Below, piece by piece: positions 8,609-19,422 of a DNA stretch of 33,608 nt. Origin of the DNA: Ligilactobacillus acidipiscis DSM 15836 (GTDB taxonomy: Bacteria > Bacillota > Bacilli > Lactobacillales > Lactobacillaceae); assembly GCF_001435755.1 (NCBI RefSeq), contig NZ_AZFI01000006.1, positions 1 through 33,608 on the forward strand, in the 5' to 3' direction. A model generated the notes under the pieces. The model had not been told where the DNA came from. It saw only the letters and a list, made by a program, of their open reading frames with translations, and ran no database searches. Both the position numbers and the translations under genes were made by a program. Position 1 is the first letter of the stretch, and the number at the start of each line of letters is the position of its first letter.

Positions 8609-9507
8609 AAAAGTTTAATGTTACAAAGCAAAAGGGTCGCTTAGACCAGGTTTTAAGTGCTGCTTTTCCGGAATTTTCACGTTCTATGATCAAGAAACTG
8701 TTACTCGATGGCAAGATTTTAGTTAATGGCCAACAGGAAAAACCGCGTTATCAGGTCAAAGATGGAGATCAAGTTACTATCAACGAACCTGAAGTTCACA
8801 AACTCGATTTAGTGGCACAAGATATTCCCTTAGATATCGTCTATGAAGATGATGATGTTTTAGTAGTCAATAAACCTGCAGGAATGGTTGTTCATCCTGC
8901 TCCTGGACACCCAGATCAAACTTTAGTCAATGCTTTGCTTTACCACTGTCCGTTGTCTAAGATCAATGGAACATTACGTCCCGGAATAGTTCACCGGATC
9001 GACCGGGATACGTCAGGGTTGTTAATGGTTGCTAAAAATGATCATGCTCACCATAGTTTGGCACAACAATTAAAGGATAAAACGACCAGTCGTTATTATA
9101 TAGCTTTGGTTCATGGGATCATCAAAGAAGATCATGGGACTGTCAATGCCCCATTGGCACGAAGCCCTAAAGATCGTAAAAAGCAGGCTGTTGTTGCTGG
9201 AGGTCGTCGAGCAGTGACGCATTTTGAGGTATTACGAAGATATCAGAATTATACTTTGGTAAAATGTCGGTTAGAGACGGGAAGGACCCATCAAATCAGA
9301 GTTCATTTGAAATATATCGGGCATCCTGTCGCTGGTGATCCAGTATATGGCCCTAAAAAAACTTTAGCTGGTCCAGGACAATTTTTACATGCTGCAGAAC
9401 TTGGATTTACTCATCCTGTAACCAAGAAAAGATTAGACTTTAAGGCACCTTTACCGAATTATTTTAAAAAAACTATCGATGACCTTGACAAGCAGAGCAG
9501 TAATTAG
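8605..9507 (+). CDS. rluD: RluD-family 23S rRNA pseudouridine synthase
   Basis: Converts uridines of 23S rRNA to pseudouridine. The 300-residue protein has an N-terminal S4 RNA-binding domain (about 12-60) and an RluA/RluD catalytic domain with HRIDRDTSGL, in which Asp133 is the expected nucleophile, plus KPAGMVVHPAP and RTHQIRVHLKYIGHPVAGDPVYG. It corresponds to B. subtilis YlyB. The start overlaps the lspA stop by 4 bases. The 3' end of this gene carries the -35 box of the pyr promoter (9485-9490). No terminator separates it from the pyr leader, so read-through would also meet the pyr attenuator. Confidence 0.94.
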   Translation: MKKFNVTKQKGRLDQVLSAAFPEFSRSMIKKLLLDGKILVNGQQEKPRYQVKDGDQVTINEPEVHKLDLVAQDIPLDIVYEDDDVLVVNKPAGMVVHPAPGHPDQTLVNALLYHCPLSKINGTLRPGIVHRIDRDTSGLLMVAKNDHAHHSLAQQLKDKTTSRYYIALVHGIIKEDHGTVNAPLARSPKDRKKQAVVAGGRRAVTHFEVLRRYQNYTLVKCRLETGRTHQIRVHLKYIGHPVAGDPVYGPKKTLAGPGQFLHAAELGFTHPVTKKRLDFKAPLPNYFKKTIDDLDKQSSN

Positions 9508-9513
9508 TAGAAT
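9485..9513 (+). promoter_or_regulatory. Promoter of the pyr operon
   Basis: Consensus TTGACA (9485-9490), 17-base spacer and TAGAAT (9508-9513), the strongest promoter in the window. Transcription would start near 9520, about 23 bases before the first PyrR-binding motif. The -35 box lies within the end of rluD. Confidence 0.88.
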
Positions 9514-9542
9514 AATTAACAGTTAAGTTCCTTTTAAAACTT

Positions 9543-9643
9543 AGTCCAGAGAGGCTAGTAAGGGCAGCATTGAAGAAAAGTTAGCAATGCCATTTTTTGG
9601 CAAGCTCGACTGTAACCTCAAAAGGCTGCGGTCGGGCTTTTTT
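9543..9643 (+). promoter_or_regulatory. PyrR-dependent attenuator 1 (pyr leader)
   Basis: The PyrR-binding core AGTCCAGAGAGGCT (9543-9556) matches the Bacillus consensus exactly. The intrinsic terminator is an 8-pair stem (9603-9610 with 9631-9638) and six T. A competing antiterminator can form: AGTTAGC and TGCC (9579-9591) pair with GGCA and GCTCGACT (9599-9611), using the 5' arm of the terminator. With UMP bound, PyrR should hold the upstream hairpin, block the antiterminator and stop transcription before pyrR. The mechanism is known from Bacillus; the pairings are read from this sequence. Confidence 0.9.
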
Positions 9644-9699
9644 AATAAGTTCTTAACTGCACAACTCAGATTTTGTTTTGTTTGGGCCAAAAATTTTAA

Positions 9700-10242
<543 letters not shown>

Positions 10243-10284
10243 TTTGTTGAAGCTGCTTTTTAAAAAATAATTATTATTGTAATG

Positions 10285-10411
10285 AACCATTTAAATGACT
10301 CCAGTGAGGGCACAACGGTTTGAGTTGCAGGTTGCAAGTAAGTCTACCAGACTAGTTATTTGCAGCAGTGTATTTGCCTAGGTCATTTAAACGATGACCT
10401 AGGCTTTTTTT
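10285..10411 (+). promoter_or_regulatory. PyrR-dependent attenuator 2 (pyrR-pyrP)
   Basis: A second, less canonical PyrR motif, GACTCCAGTGAGGGC (10297-10311), lies above a perfect 11-pair terminator (10376-10386 with 10394-10404) and seven T. Bases 10290-10300 can pair with 10381-10391 (ten Watson-Crick pairs and one G-U), which would break the terminator's 5' arm; this is the expected antiterminator. AACC (10285-10288) and GGTT (10317-10320) can close the PyrR hairpin. Expected effect: expression from pyrP onward drops when UMP is plentiful. Confidence 0.85.
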
Positions 10412-10517
10412 GTGGAAATTTAACAAAAGCTGCTTTAGTTTTAGTGAATTCCACGCTCTAAAACAAATTTTGTTAATTTTCATAATTGTTTTTGATAATG
10501 AAGGGAAGAGATCACAA

Positions 10518-11807
10518 GTGTCAGATAATAATAACAATGAATTTCGTAATGAAGAGGCTATTTTGGATATCAAAGATAAACCGAAGTTTGGTCAATGGTT
10601 AGTCTTGTCGATCCAGCATCTTTTTACAATGTTTGGTGCCACCGTTTTAGTACCATTATTGATCGGCATTAATCCAAGTATTGCGTTATTTGCTTCAGGT
10701 GTTGGGACATTGGTTTACATATTATGTACAAAGGCCAAGATACCAGCCTACTTAGGCTCAAGCTTTGCTTTTGTTGTTACAATGCAGGCCTTGATGCATC
10801 AGTATGGTTATCCTGCAGTGGGCCAAGGTGCGATCGTTTCTGGCTTAGTATATGTAGTTGTGGCCTGGCTGATCTCCAAGTTTGGTTCGGCTTGGATGGA
10901 TCAAGTTTTACCACCGGTAGTGGTCGGACCGATCATTATCGTTATTGGACTTTCCTTAGCAACCACCGCAGCCAATGATGCAATGCTAAATAATTCGCAT
11001 TATGACATTAAGTTTTTTGGGGTTGCGATGTTTACCTTATTGATCACGATCATTTTTAATATGTTTCTCAAAGGGTTTTCCAGCATGATCCCCGTTTTAT
11101 TAGGGATAATTTGCGGCTACTTATTGGCGTTGACAGTGGGTATCGTGGACCTTGAGCCTGTTAAAGCAGCCAAATGGTTCAGTTTGCCCGCATTTAATGT
11201 GATGTTTTTGAATTATGATTTTAAATTTTATCCAGCAGCCATCATCGGAATGGCACCGATCGCTTTTGTTACGATGACAGAACATATGGGACATATCATG
11301 GTTTTAAATAAACTGACCAAAAGGAACTTTCTAAAAGATCCTGGTTTGCACCGGACACTGCTAGGTGATGGATTATCTACGATCATTGCAGGTTTTGTTG
11401 GTGGTCCTCCAACAACATCATATGGTGAAAATATTGGGGTTTTGGCAATGTCCAAAGTTCATAGTGTTTGGGTACTGGGTGGAGCGGCTTTCTTCGCTGT
11501 TGTCTTTAGCTTTTGCGGTAAAGTTTCCGCGCTGATCCAGACCATACCTTGGCCGGTGATTGGCGGGATATCATTCCTTTTATTTGGGATGATCGCATCT
11601 AATGGCTTACGGATCCTAGTTGATTCGAAGGTAGACTATGAAAAAAAGCGGAATCTGATCATTACTTCTGTGATCTTAGTGATCGGGATCGGTGGAACAT
11701 ATCTCCAACTTGGTAATTTTCAACTAACCAGTATTGCACTTTCAACTGTTTTTGGGATCGTATTAAATCTGCTCTTACCCGCGAATGCTGCAAGTGAAGA
11801 AAATTAA
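10518..11807 (+). CDS. pyrP: Uracil permease (NCS2 family)
   Basis: Proton-coupled uracil importer of the cytoplasmic membrane. The 429-residue protein has the NCS2/UraA layout of about 14 hydrophobic segments, the first-helix motif QHLFTMFGATVLVPLL, the TEHMGH stretch and the substrate-site region GGPPTTSYGENIGVLAMSKV. I start it at a GTG (10518). A longer reading frame runs back to 10410 but begins in the terminator T-run and lacks a ribosome site. The site before the GTG (AAGGGAAGAGATCA) is weak, so the start is uncertain. Its place between pyrR and pyrB, behind attenuator 2, ties uptake to the same signal as synthesis. Confidence 0.92.
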   Translation: MSDNNNNEFRNEEAILDIKDKPKFGQWLVLSIQHLFTMFGATVLVPLLIGINPSIALFASGVGTLVYILCTKAKIPAYLGSSFAFVVTMQALMHQYGYPAVGQGAIVSGLVYVVVAWLISKFGSAWMDQVLPPVVVGPIIIVIGLSLATTAANDAMLNNSHYDIKFFGVAMFTLLITIIFNMFLKGFSSMIPVLLGIICGYLLALTVGIVDLEPVKAAKWFSLPAFNVMFLNYDFKFYPAAIIGMAPIAFVTMTEHMGHIMVLNKLTKRNFLKDPGLHRTLLGDGLSTIIAGFVGGPPTTSYGENIGVLAMSKVHSVWVLGGAAFFAVVFSFCGKVSALIQTIPWPVIGGISFLLFGMIASNGLRILVDSKVDYEKKRNLIITSVILVIGIGGTYLQLGNFQLTSIALSTVFGIVLNLLLPANAASEEN

Positions 11808-11885
11808 ACGATTTAAAAGTTAAGTAAGTAACTGTTAAATAATTGTTGTCCAATAAATTCCAAAAATGTAAGGAGATAATTCTAT

Positions 11886-12836
11886 ATGACACAATTGATG
11901 TCCCAAATATTATTACCACACTTTGTGACTGTTGAAGACTTGAATTCAAAACAAGTTTATAACCTACTTGAGCGTGCAGCGTATTTCAAAAATGGTGGGC
12001 GCAAAGAAAACTTCAAACGTCAAATCAACGTTGCAAATTTATTTTTTGAGAATTCTACCAGGACCAAGCTGAGTTTTACGATGGCAGAAAAAAAGCTGGG
12101 CTTAAATGTTTTTCCTTTCGCGGCGGAGACCAGCTCCGTTCAGAAAGGAGAGTCTTTGTACGATACCTTATTGACTATGTCCGCTATCGGAATTGATTTA
12201 GCAGTGATCAGGCATCCGCAAAATAATTATTATCAGCACATACTTGAACAGCCTGGCTCGAAACTAAATATTGGTCTGCTTAATGCCGGAGATGGCTCTG
12301 GTCAGCATCCTTCGCAGTGCTTGTTGGATTTAATGACAATTCATGAGGAATTTGGTCATTTTAACAAACTTAAGATCGCGATCGTAGGTGATTTGAAAAA
12401 TTCACGCGTGGCGCGTAGCAACATGCAATTATTAAAAAAGTTAGGTGCCGACATTTATTTTTCTGGTCCTAGCGAATGGTTTACGTCTGAGTTTAATGAA
12501 TATGGTCAATATTTGCCGCTTGATGAACTGATTCCTAAAATTGATGTTTTGATGCTCTTAAGAGTTCAACATGAAAGACATGAGGAAACGGAGGCCGAAA
12601 AAAATTTCAGTGAGATCAAATATCATCAGCAATTTGGTTTAACGGTCGCTCGTTACCAGAAAATGAAGTCAAGTGCGATCGTGATGCATCCTGGACCGAT
12701 CAATCGCGGGGTCGAAATGGCATCTGAATTAGTTGAGGCTCCCCGCTCAAGATTTGTTAGGCAAATGACTAACGGTGTCTATATGCGCATGGCAATGCTT
12801 GAAGCTGTGATCAATGGCAGACATATCGGAGGTTGA
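11886..12836 (+). CDS. pyrB: Aspartate carbamoyltransferase catalytic subunit
   Basis: Joins carbamoyl phosphate and aspartate to form N-carbamoyl-aspartate, the first committed step to UMP. The 316-residue protein has the carbamoyl-phosphate site STRT (57-60), the catalytic lysine in SSVQKGES (Lys87), the HPSQ loop, and the [10 protein letters not shown] motif near the C-terminus. There is no pyrI, as expected for the unregulated trimer of Bacillota. An AAGGAGAT site precedes the ATG. The 78-base gap from pyrP holds no PyrR motif or terminator, unlike B. subtilis, where a third attenuator sits here. Confidence 0.97.
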   Translation: MTQLMSQILLPHFVTVEDLNSKQVYNLLERAAYFKNGGRKENFKRQINVANLFFENSTRTKLSFTMAEKKLGLNVFPFAAETSSVQKGESLYDTLLTMSAIGIDLAVIRHPQNNYYQHILEQPGSKLNIGLLNAGDGSGQHPSQCLLDLMTIHEEFGHFNKLKIAIVGDLKNSRVARSNMQLLKKLGADIYFSGPSEWFTSEFNEYGQYLPLDELIPKIDVLMLLRVQHERHEETEAEKNFSEIKYHQQFGLTVARYQKMKSSAIVMHPGPINRGVEMASELVEAPRSRFVRQMTNGVYMRMAMLEAVINGRHIGG

Positions 12837-12840
12837 GGCA

Positions 12841-14109
12841 ATGGAAAAAATCGTTATTAAGAATGGAACAGTGTTGGTTGATGAACGTTTTCTTAGGACG
12901 GATGTTCTAGTAGAAAATGGCCGGATCACTGCGATAGGACAAGACCTTTCAGGACAAAAAGAAATCGATGCCGCAAATATGATAGTAGTTCCAGGACTAA
13001 TTGATGCACATGTTCATTTAAGAGAACCGGGGCAAACTGCTAAAGAGGATATTGCCTCAGGAACTAGAGCAGCAGCACATGGCGGTTATACCACAGTTTG
13101 TGCGATGGCTAATGTTTCACCAGTCCCTAATTGTGCCGCGGAAATGAAAAAAATGTGCCTTTTAAATGCACAACATGGTCAAGTCAGGGTTTTACAGTAT
13201 GCGCCTGTAACTGAAAATTTAATTGGTGAGCGTTTGACCGATTTTAGTGAATTACAAAAAGCCGGTGCCTTCGCGGTAAGTAACGATGGACATGGGATCC
13301 AATCTAGTTTGACGACATATCAGGCTTTTAAAAAGGCTACTGCTGCTCACATGATGATCGCTGTCCATGCACAAGATGATGAGCTTTTTGACCATGGCGT
13401 GATCAACCAAGGTCCAAGTGCACGAGCATTAAACTTGCGGGGGATCCCAGCGGTCAGTGAGACTTCTCAGGTGGCAAGGGATCTGGCTTTAGCTCAGCAA
13501 ACTGGGGCCCATTATCATGTTTGCCACGTGTCAACTAAAGAAACAGTGGAATTGATCCGTGCGGCAAAGTCACAGGGAGTTAATGTAACTTGTGAGGTAA
13601 CACCGCATCACTTGTTATTAAGTGAAGAGGATATCTTAAGCGACGATTCAAATTACAAAATGAATCCTCCTTTACGGTCCAAGGAAGATCAACAGGCGTT
13701 GATCGCAGGCTTGTTAGATGGGACGATCGATATTATCGCCACTGACCATGCGCCTCACACTAAAAAAGATAAAGCTGGCGGATTTGCCCAAGCCGCTTTT
13801 GGGATCACTGGCAGTGAGACGGCTTTTTCCATGCTCTATACTAAATTAGTGAAAACAAGGCGGTTGACTTTAGAAAAATTGGTACACGCCATGAGTATCA
13901 CGCCAGCAGACATTTTAAAGATCGATGATGCTGGGAAGATCCTTCCGGGTATGCGAGCTGATTTGGCAATTTTTGATTTGCAAAAAAAGCATGAGTTAAT
14001 AACGGATAATTTCCTTTCCAAGGCTGTCAATAGTCCTTTTGCAGGGCAAAGTGTGTGGGGTGAAACGGTGTCCACATTGGTCAAAGGAAAAATTATCTAT
14101 CAACGGTAA
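12841..14109 (+). CDS. pyrC: Dihydroorotase (type I)
   Basis: Zinc amidohydrolase that cyclises carbamoyl-aspartate to dihydroorotate. The 422-residue protein carries the metal-binding HVHLREPG (His57, His59), the CHVSTKETVE and CEVTPHHLLL histidine segments, and the late ATDHAPHT motif. The start at 12841 follows GGAGG by 8 bases; that site lies in the last codons of pyrB, so the two are probably coupled. A nine-codon upstream extension in the same frame is unlikely. Confidence 0.97.
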   Translation: MEKIVIKNGTVLVDERFLRTDVLVENGRITAIGQDLSGQKEIDAANMIVVPGLIDAHVHLREPGQTAKEDIASGTRAAAHGGYTTVCAMANVSPVPNCAAEMKKMCLLNAQHGQVRVLQYAPVTENLIGERLTDFSELQKAGAFAVSNDGHGIQSSLTTYQAFKKATAAHMMIAVHAQDDELFDHGVINQGPSARALNLRGIPAVSETSQVARDLALAQQTGAHYHVCHVSTKETVELIRAAKSQGVNVTCEVTPHHLLLSEEDILSDDSNYKMNPPLRSKEDQQALIAGLLDGTIDIIATDHAPHTKKDKAGGFAQAAFGITGSETAFSMLYTKLVKTRRLTLEKLVHAMSITPADILKIDDAGKILPGMRADLAIFDLQKKHELITDNFLSKAVNSPFAGQSVWGETVSTLVKGKIIYQR

Positions 14110-14141
14110 GCAAAAAATATGTGAGAAGGGTGAAAGGCAAA

Positions 14142-15233
14142 ATGAAACGTTATTTAGTTTTAGAAGATGGCACGGTCTACCAGGGACAAGCATTTGGAGC
14201 AGCACGAGTTTCTGTAGGCGAGTTGGTTTTTACAACTGGTATGACAGGTTACCAAGAAGCGATCACGGATGATTCATATGCTGGACAATTGCTGGTATTT
14301 ACTAATCCCTTATTAGGAAATTATGGCGTTTCTTTGGTGGATAGTGAGGATTTGAATTCATCATGTGCGGGAGTTGTTTGTCGTCAGCTGGCTCGAGTAG
14401 TTGATAGTTGGCGTTCGAGTGAAACCTTGGATCATTTTATGCAACGCCAAGGAATTCCAGGCATCAGCGGGATAGACACTCGTGCATTGACAAAGAAATT
14501 GAGAAATGCAGGTACGATGCAAGCTGAATTAGTAGATGAATTACCACCAACAGCGAACGTAGTAGATAATTTAGTTCGCTCTGAAAAAAAAGAGCTGCTG
14601 TTTCGTGATAATCAAATAGCACCGTTCATGATCCCGGGAAGTGGGTTTAACGTCGTCTTAGTTGATTTTGGTGCTAAGCAGAGTATTTTACGAGAATTGA
14701 TCAAAAGACACTGTAATATCGTTGTTGTCCCCGAAACAGCAACTGCTGAGGAAATTTTGCGCTTTGAACCGGATGGGGTTTTGCTTTCAAATGGCCCTGG
14801 CGATCCGCAAGATCATCCAAATGCGATCAAGATGATCCAAGAGATACAGTCAAAGACCGTCATTTTTGGGATATGTCTAGGACACCAATTATTTTCACTG
14901 GCAAATGGTGCCAAAACATACAAAATGAAGTTTGGACATCGTGGTTTTAATCATCCTGTGATAGAGATAGCGAGTCAAAGATCGATGTTTACCTCACAGA
15001 ATCATGGCTATGCGGTTGCTGCAGATTCGATCGACCATTCAGTCCTAACGGAAACTTACGTTGAATTAAACGACCAAACGGTTGAAGGATTGCGACATAA
15101 AAAGTATCCTGCAGCTTCAGTTCAATTTCATCCAGATGCAAGTCCCGGTCCACATGATGCTATAGATGTTTTTGATGATTTTATTGCAATGATCACATCG
15201 CAACAGGAGGAAAAAATTGCCAAAAAGAAATGA
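14142..15233 (+). CDS. carA: Carbamoyl phosphate synthase, small (glutaminase) subunit
   Basis: Releases ammonia from glutamine and channels it to CarB. The 363-residue protein has an N-terminal CPSase small-chain domain (about 1-150) and a class I glutamine amidotransferase domain with FGICLGHQ (nucleophile Cys245) and [11 protein letters not shown] (His330, Asp332). The third triad residue is normally Glu in HPEASPGPHD; here the codon is GAT, Asp. I start at 14142, 9 bases after an AGAAGGGTGA site and matching the MKR start of homologues; an in-frame GTG at 14121 lies just before or in the ribosome site. The 3' end overlaps carB by 17 bases. Confidence 0.96.
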   Translation: MKRYLVLEDGTVYQGQAFGAARVSVGELVFTTGMTGYQEAITDDSYAGQLLVFTNPLLGNYGVSLVDSEDLNSSCAGVVCRQLARVVDSWRSSETLDHFMQRQGIPGISGIDTRALTKKLRNAGTMQAELVDELPPTANVVDNLVRSEKKELLFRDNQIAPFMIPGSGFNVVLVDFGAKQSILRELIKRHCNIVVVPETATAEEILRFEPDGVLLSNGPGDPQDHPNAIKMIQEIQSKTVIFGICLGHQLFSLANGAKTYKMKFGHRGFNHPVIEIASQRSMFTSQNHGYAVAADSIDHSVLTETYVELNDQTVEGLRHKKYPAASVQFHPDASPGPHDAIDVFDDFIAMITSQQEEKIAKKK

Positions 15234-18200
15234 TATCTCTAAAATTCTAGTTCTTGGTTCTGGTCCGATAGTAATTGGTCAAGCTGCCGAATTTGACTAT
15301 TCGGGGACTCAAGCATGTTTGGCTTTGCGAGAGGAAGGATATCAAGTAGTTTTAGTTAACTCTAATCCCGCAACTATTATGACTGACCATGAAATTGCTG
15401 ATCAAGTTTATCTTGAACCTTTGACTGTAGAAACAGTTACCAAGATAATCAGACAGGAAGCTCCAGATGCTTTGTTGCCGACATTAGGAGGACAAGTAGC
15501 GCTGAATTTGGCCGTTTCGTTATTTGAACAAGGTATTTTGCAAGAAATGAATGTTGAATTGTTAGGTACAGGGCTTTCTTCCATTGAGCAAGCAGAAGAT
15601 CGTGAAAAATTCAAACAACTAATGCAAGACTTGGGTGAACCAGTTCCAGCTTCCAAAACAGTGCAGCACGTCAATGAAGCTCTGGATTTTGCGAATGAAG
15701 TCGGTTATCCAGTGATCGTCCGGCCCGCGTTTACTATGGGAGGAACTGGAGGCGGGATCTGCCATGATCAAACTGAGTTATCAGAAATAGTAGCCAATGG
15801 TTTAAAATTATCGCCTAGCAGTCAGTGTTTGATAGAACAGTCGATCGCTGGTTTTCGCGAAATCGAATTTGAGGTAATGCGCGATGCAGCTGACAATGCA
15901 TTAGTCGTTTGTTCGATGGAAAATTTTGACCCAGTGGGTGTTCATACGGGTGATTCGATTGTTTTTGCTCCCACACAAACGCTTAGTGATAGCGAATATC
16001 AGATGTTAAGAGACTGTGCCCTAAAATTGATTCGTGCTTTACGTATCGAAGGCGGCTGTAACGTGCAATTAGCTCTTTCGCCACAGAGTATGCAATATTA
16101 TGTCATTGAAGTTAATCCCCGAGTCTCACGTTCATCGGCATTAGCTTCCAAAGCAACGGGTTATCCGATTGCTAAAATGGCTGCAAAAATCGCCGTTGGA
16201 TTAAACTTGACGGAGATCAAGAACCCGGTTACTAAAACTACTTATGCTGAGTTTGAGCCAGCCTTAGATTACGTTGTTGCTAAAATACCGCGTTGGCCAT
16301 TTGATAAATTTACTCAGGCTGATCATTCGATCGGTACTCAAATGAAGGCAACTGGCGAAGTGATGGCAATCGGCAGAAATTTGGAAGAAGCTTTATCAAA
16401 AGCAGTTCAGTCTTTGGAAATCGAGCCGCAAGATCTGTATTGGCCCAAAATCAGCCAGATAGATGATGAAGTGCTGGCTAAATTCTTAGTACATGCTACG
16501 GATGAGAGATTGTTTTATATCGCCGAAGCTTTGCGCAGAAATTGGTCGTTAGCTGATGTTGCAGCTTTTACTAAAATAAATAAATACTTCCTAGATGTTG
16601 TGCTACATTTGATCGAACTTGAAAAAAAAGGTAAGCAGCGGGCTTTTGACGCCGATTACTTGAAAGAAGCAAAATACTATGGGCTTAGTGATATGACTAT
16701 AGCTCGTTTATGGCAAAGTGATCAGCAAACAGTGAGAGAATTTCGTTTGGAAAAACAAGTTTTACCTGCTTATAAGATGGTCGATACTTGTGCAGCTGAA
16801 TTTTCTTCAGATACACCATATTTTTATAGTACGTATGGCGAAGAAAATGAAAGTCGAAAAACTAAAAAACAGTCGGTTTTAGTCATTGGTTCGGGGCCGA
16901 TCAGGATCGGACAAGGAGTCGAATTTGATTATGCAACGGTCCATTGTGTAAAAGCATTGCGAAAAGCGGGTTATGAGGCAATTGTTATGAACTCGAATCC
17001 AGAAACAGTCTCAACTGATTTTTCCGTGTCTGATAAACTTTATTTTGAACCCTTAAATTTAGAAAAAGTTTTGGATGTCTTTGAACTCGAACAGCCATTA
17101 GGAGTCATCTTACAGTTTGGAGGGCAAACCGCGATCAATTTGGCTGAGCCGCTTGCCACTAATGGTGTAAAGATATTGGGGACTAGTTTAGCATCTTTAA
17201 ATCAGGCTGAAGACCGTGACGAGTTCGATCAGTTGATTAAAAAACTACAACTAAATCAACCTCGAGGTAAGATCGCTTATTCGAAAGGCGAAGCAGTAAC
17301 TGGTGCGTCAGAGATCGGTTATCCAGTGTTGGTTCGCCCCAGCTATGTACTGGGCGGACGTGCAATGCAGATAGTTACCACTGAAGAAGGGTTGTTAAAG
17401 TATTTAAAAGAAAATACTTCTCTAGTTGGTCAGCATCCAATATTGATCGATCAATATTTAGAGGGACGAGAATGTGAAGTTGACGCATTATGCGATGGTT
17501 CTGCAGTATTATTGCCGGGAATTATGGAACATATCGAACGTGCGGGTGTGCATTCAGGTGATTCGATGGCCGTTTATCCCCCGCAACATCTGAGTGCCAA
17601 TGTCAAGCAGCAGATCGTTGATATCACACAAAAATTGGCCCGTGAATTAAAGTGTATCGGTATTATGAATGTCCAGTTTATCGTTGTGCGAGAAAAAGTC
17701 TACGTTCTAGAAGTTAATCCGCGGGCAAGCCGTACAGTTCCATTCTTAAGTAAAGTTACGGGCTTAGAAATGGCGCAGATCGCGACGCGAAGTATTTTGG
17801 GAGAGTCCCTGAAGAAACAAGGTTTGCAGACAGGATTACAAGCAGAACCACTGACCAAGTATGTAAAAGCACCGGTTTTTTCATTTAATAAATTAAATGA
17901 TAGTGATAGTTTGCTTGGCCCGGAAATGAAGTCTACGGGTGAAGTGATGGGAAGTGATACCCAGTATGCCAATGCTTTGCTAAAAGCTTTTGTCGGTGCA
18001 GGACTATTGTTGCCTCCGAATGGGAATGTTTTATTAACGGTTAGCGATGAAGATAAACAAGAAGTTGTTAGTCTCGCTCGTCGTTTTGCTAGGATTGGAT
18101 ATCGAATTTATGCAACATCCGGAACTGCAGACCTTTTAAGACAAACCGGTACTTATCCAATGGAAATTGCCAAGATCAAGGAAGAGCCCGAGCAAAAGAA

Positions 18201-18405
18201 AGATGGAATTTTGGAAGTGATCTCAGCTGGAAAAGTTGATTTGGTAGTCAATACTATGGGTGAGGATGTAGCTAAGAATTCAGATGGTTTTTTGATCAGG
18301 AAAACTGCCTTGGCACACAATGTGCTTTTATTAACATCTTTGGATACAGTCCAAGCCTTGCTTGTTGCTTTAGAAGGACAGTATTTAACCACGGCTCCTT
18401 TATAA
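15217..18405 (+). CDS. carB: Carbamoyl phosphate synthase, large subunit
   Basis: Makes carbamoyl phosphate from bicarbonate, ammonia and two ATP. The 1062-residue protein shows the internal duplication of the family: [20 protein letters not shown] near the start and [19 protein letters not shown] near residue 550 open the two ATP-grasp halves, with an oligomerisation region between them and a C-terminal MGS-like allosteric domain (about 930-1062, with [14 protein letters not shown] and VVNTMGED). Its length is close to the pyrimidine-type enzyme of Bacillus. Start is TTG at 15217 behind AGGAGG; it overlaps carA by 17 bases, implying coupled translation. UMP/PRPP control through the last domain is known for the family. 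Confidence 0.97.
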   Translation: MPKRNDISKILVLGSGPIVIGQAAEFDYSGTQACLALREEGYQVVLVNSNPATIMTDHEIADQVYLEPLTVETVTKIIRQEAPDALLPTLGGQVALNLAVSLFEQGILQEMNVELLGTGLSSIEQAEDREKFKQLMQDLGEPVPASKTVQHVNEALDFANEVGYPVIVRPAFTMGGTGGGICHDQTELSEIVANGLKLSPSSQCLIEQSIAGFREIEFEVMRDAADNALVVCSMENFDPVGVHTGDSIVFAPTQTLSDSEYQMLRDCALKLIRALRIEGGCNVQLALSPQSMQYYVIEVNPRVSRSSALASKATGYPIAKMAAKIAVGLNLTEIKNPVTKTTYAEFEPALDYVVAKIPRWPFDKFTQADHSIGTQMKATGEVMAIGRNLEEALSKAVQSLEIEPQDLYWPKISQIDDEVLAKFLVHATDERLFYIAEALRRNWSLADVAAFTKINKYFLDVVLHLIELEKKGKQRAFDADYLKEAKYYGLSDMTIARLWQSDQQTVREFRLEKQVLPAYKMVDTCAAEFSSDTPYFYSTYGEENESRKTKKQSVLVIGSGPIRIGQGVEFDYATVHCVKALRKAGYEAIVMNSNPETVSTDFSVSDKLYFEPLNLEKVLDVFELEQPLGVILQFGGQTAINLAEPLATNGVKILGTSLASLNQAEDRDEFDQLIKKLQLNQPRGKIAYSKGEAVTGASEIGYPVLVRPSYVLGGRAMQIVTTEEGLLKYLKENTSLVGQHPILIDQYLEGRECEVDALCDGSAVLLPGIMEHIERAGVHSGDSMAVYPPQHLSANVKQQIVDITQKLARELKCIGIMNVQFIVVREKVYVLEVNPRASRTVPFLSKVTGLEMAQIATRSILGESLKKQGLQTGLQAEPLTKYVKAPVFSFNKLNDSDSLLGPEMKSTGEVMGSDTQYANALLKAFVGAGLLLPPNGNVLLTVSDEDKQEVVSLARRFARIGYRIYATSGTADLLRQTGTYPMEIAKIKEEPEQKKDGILEVISAGKVDLVVNTMGEDVAKNSDGFLIRKTALAHNVLLLTSLDTVQALLVALEGQYLTTAPL

Positions 18406-18456
18406 AAGTAAAATTAGAGTTAACGTTGCTAAGATGTGTTAAAAAAAGGAGAGCTT

Positions 18457-19401
18457 ATGAGCACAAATCGGTTACAAGTAGAATTACCCGGGCTTTCTTT
18501 AAGAAATCCTATTATGCCGGCTAGTGGCAGCTTTGGTTTTGGGGATGTTAAGGCTGCTAGGTTAAACGATTTAAACAGATTAGGTGCAGTTGTTTTAAAG
18601 ACGACAACCAAAATGGCAAAAAAAGGCAATCCTCAGCCACAGATCGTTTCTTTTAAAGAGGGGATCATGAATTCAGTCGGTTTGACAAATCCAGGAGTAG
18701 ATAAAGTAGTTGAACATAAGTTACCGCAACTTCGAACACATTATCCGAATTTACCGATCATTGCCAGTTTAGCTGGTGCAAGTATTTCAGACTATTGTGT
18801 GGTGGCGGAGAAACTAGACAATTCTGAACTGGTTGACGCTTTAGAAGTAAATGTTTCTTGCCCTAATGTTGCTGCCGGCGGGATGCAGTTCGGTGTTGAT
18901 CCCCTGGTCATTCAAAAGCTGACTAGTGAGATCAAAAAGAGGGTTGCAGTTCCTGTTTATGTTAAACTAACGCCAAATGTGACTGATATCATCGAGTGTG
19001 CTCAAGCTGCCAAGGACGGCGGGGCAGAGGGCTTGACAATGATCAATACTCTTTACGGTTTGAGGATCGACCCTCAAACTAGAAAACCAGTTCTAGGTAA
19101 TAAATTTGGCGGTTGGTCTGGTCCAAGTTTAAAGCCCACAGCTATTCGGATGATTTGTCAGGTTGTCCATCAAGTTGATCTGCCTATCATTGGTGTTGGG
19201 GGTATTTCAAATGCACAAGATGTGATCGAAATGTACCTAGCAGGTGCAAGCGCAGTGCAGATCGGTAGTGCACAGTTTAATGATCCCGCAGCTTGTTGGC
19301 ATATTCTAGACGAACTTGAACCTGAAATGGATCGGCTAAATATTGAATCACTGTCAAAATTAATAAATGAAGTAAAAGAGGGATTTCAAGATGAGAGATG
19401 A
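18457..19401 (+). CDS. pyrD: Dihydroorotate dehydrogenase, class 1B-like catalytic subunit
   Basis: FMN enzyme that oxidises dihydroorotate to orotate. The 314-residue protein follows the class 1B (B. subtilis PyrD) pattern: [20 protein letters not shown] near the N-terminus, catalytic Cys135 in [21 protein letters not shown] and IGVGGI for FMN binding. Start ATG 18457 follows AAAGGAGA; an in-frame GTG seven codons earlier is less likely. Class 1B enzymes normally work with PyrK, an FAD/2Fe-2S subunit that passes electrons to NAD. In B. subtilis pyrK sits between carB and pyrD; here that gap is 51 bases and empty. PyrK may be elsewhere, or this enzyme may use another acceptor. Confidence 0.93.
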   Translation: MSTNRLQVELPGLSLRNPIMPASGSFGFGDVKAARLNDLNRLGAVVLKTTTKMAKKGNPQPQIVSFKEGIMNSVGLTNPGVDKVVEHKLPQLRTHYPNLPIIASLAGASISDYCVVAEKLDNSELVDALEVNVSCPNVAAGGMQFGVDPLVIQKLTSEIKKRVAVPVYVKLTPNVTDIIECAQAAKDGGAEGLTMINTLYGLRIDPQTRKPVLGNKFGGWSGPSLKPTAIRMICQVVHQVDLPIIGVGGISNAQDVIEMYLAGASAVQIGSAQFNDPAACWHILDELEPEMDRLNIESLSKLINEVKEGFQDER

Positions 19402-19422
19402 TAGACCAATAATTGCACTGGA
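18457..19422 (+). other. pyrD-pyrF junction
   Basis: The two genes overlap by 11 bases (19391-19401), so the pyrF ribosome site and start codon lie in the last codons of pyrD, which suggests coupled translation. The entry marks this arrangement; the genes are listed separately. Confidence 0.6.

Noticed and set aside
10410-10517. Longer N-terminus for the uracil permease
   Set aside because: The frame begins inside the attenuator T-run, has no ribosome site, and adds residues not seen in NCS2 permeases.
11808-11885. A third PyrR attenuator before pyrB, as in Bacillus
   Set aside because: The gap has neither the PyrR motif nor a terminator hairpin.
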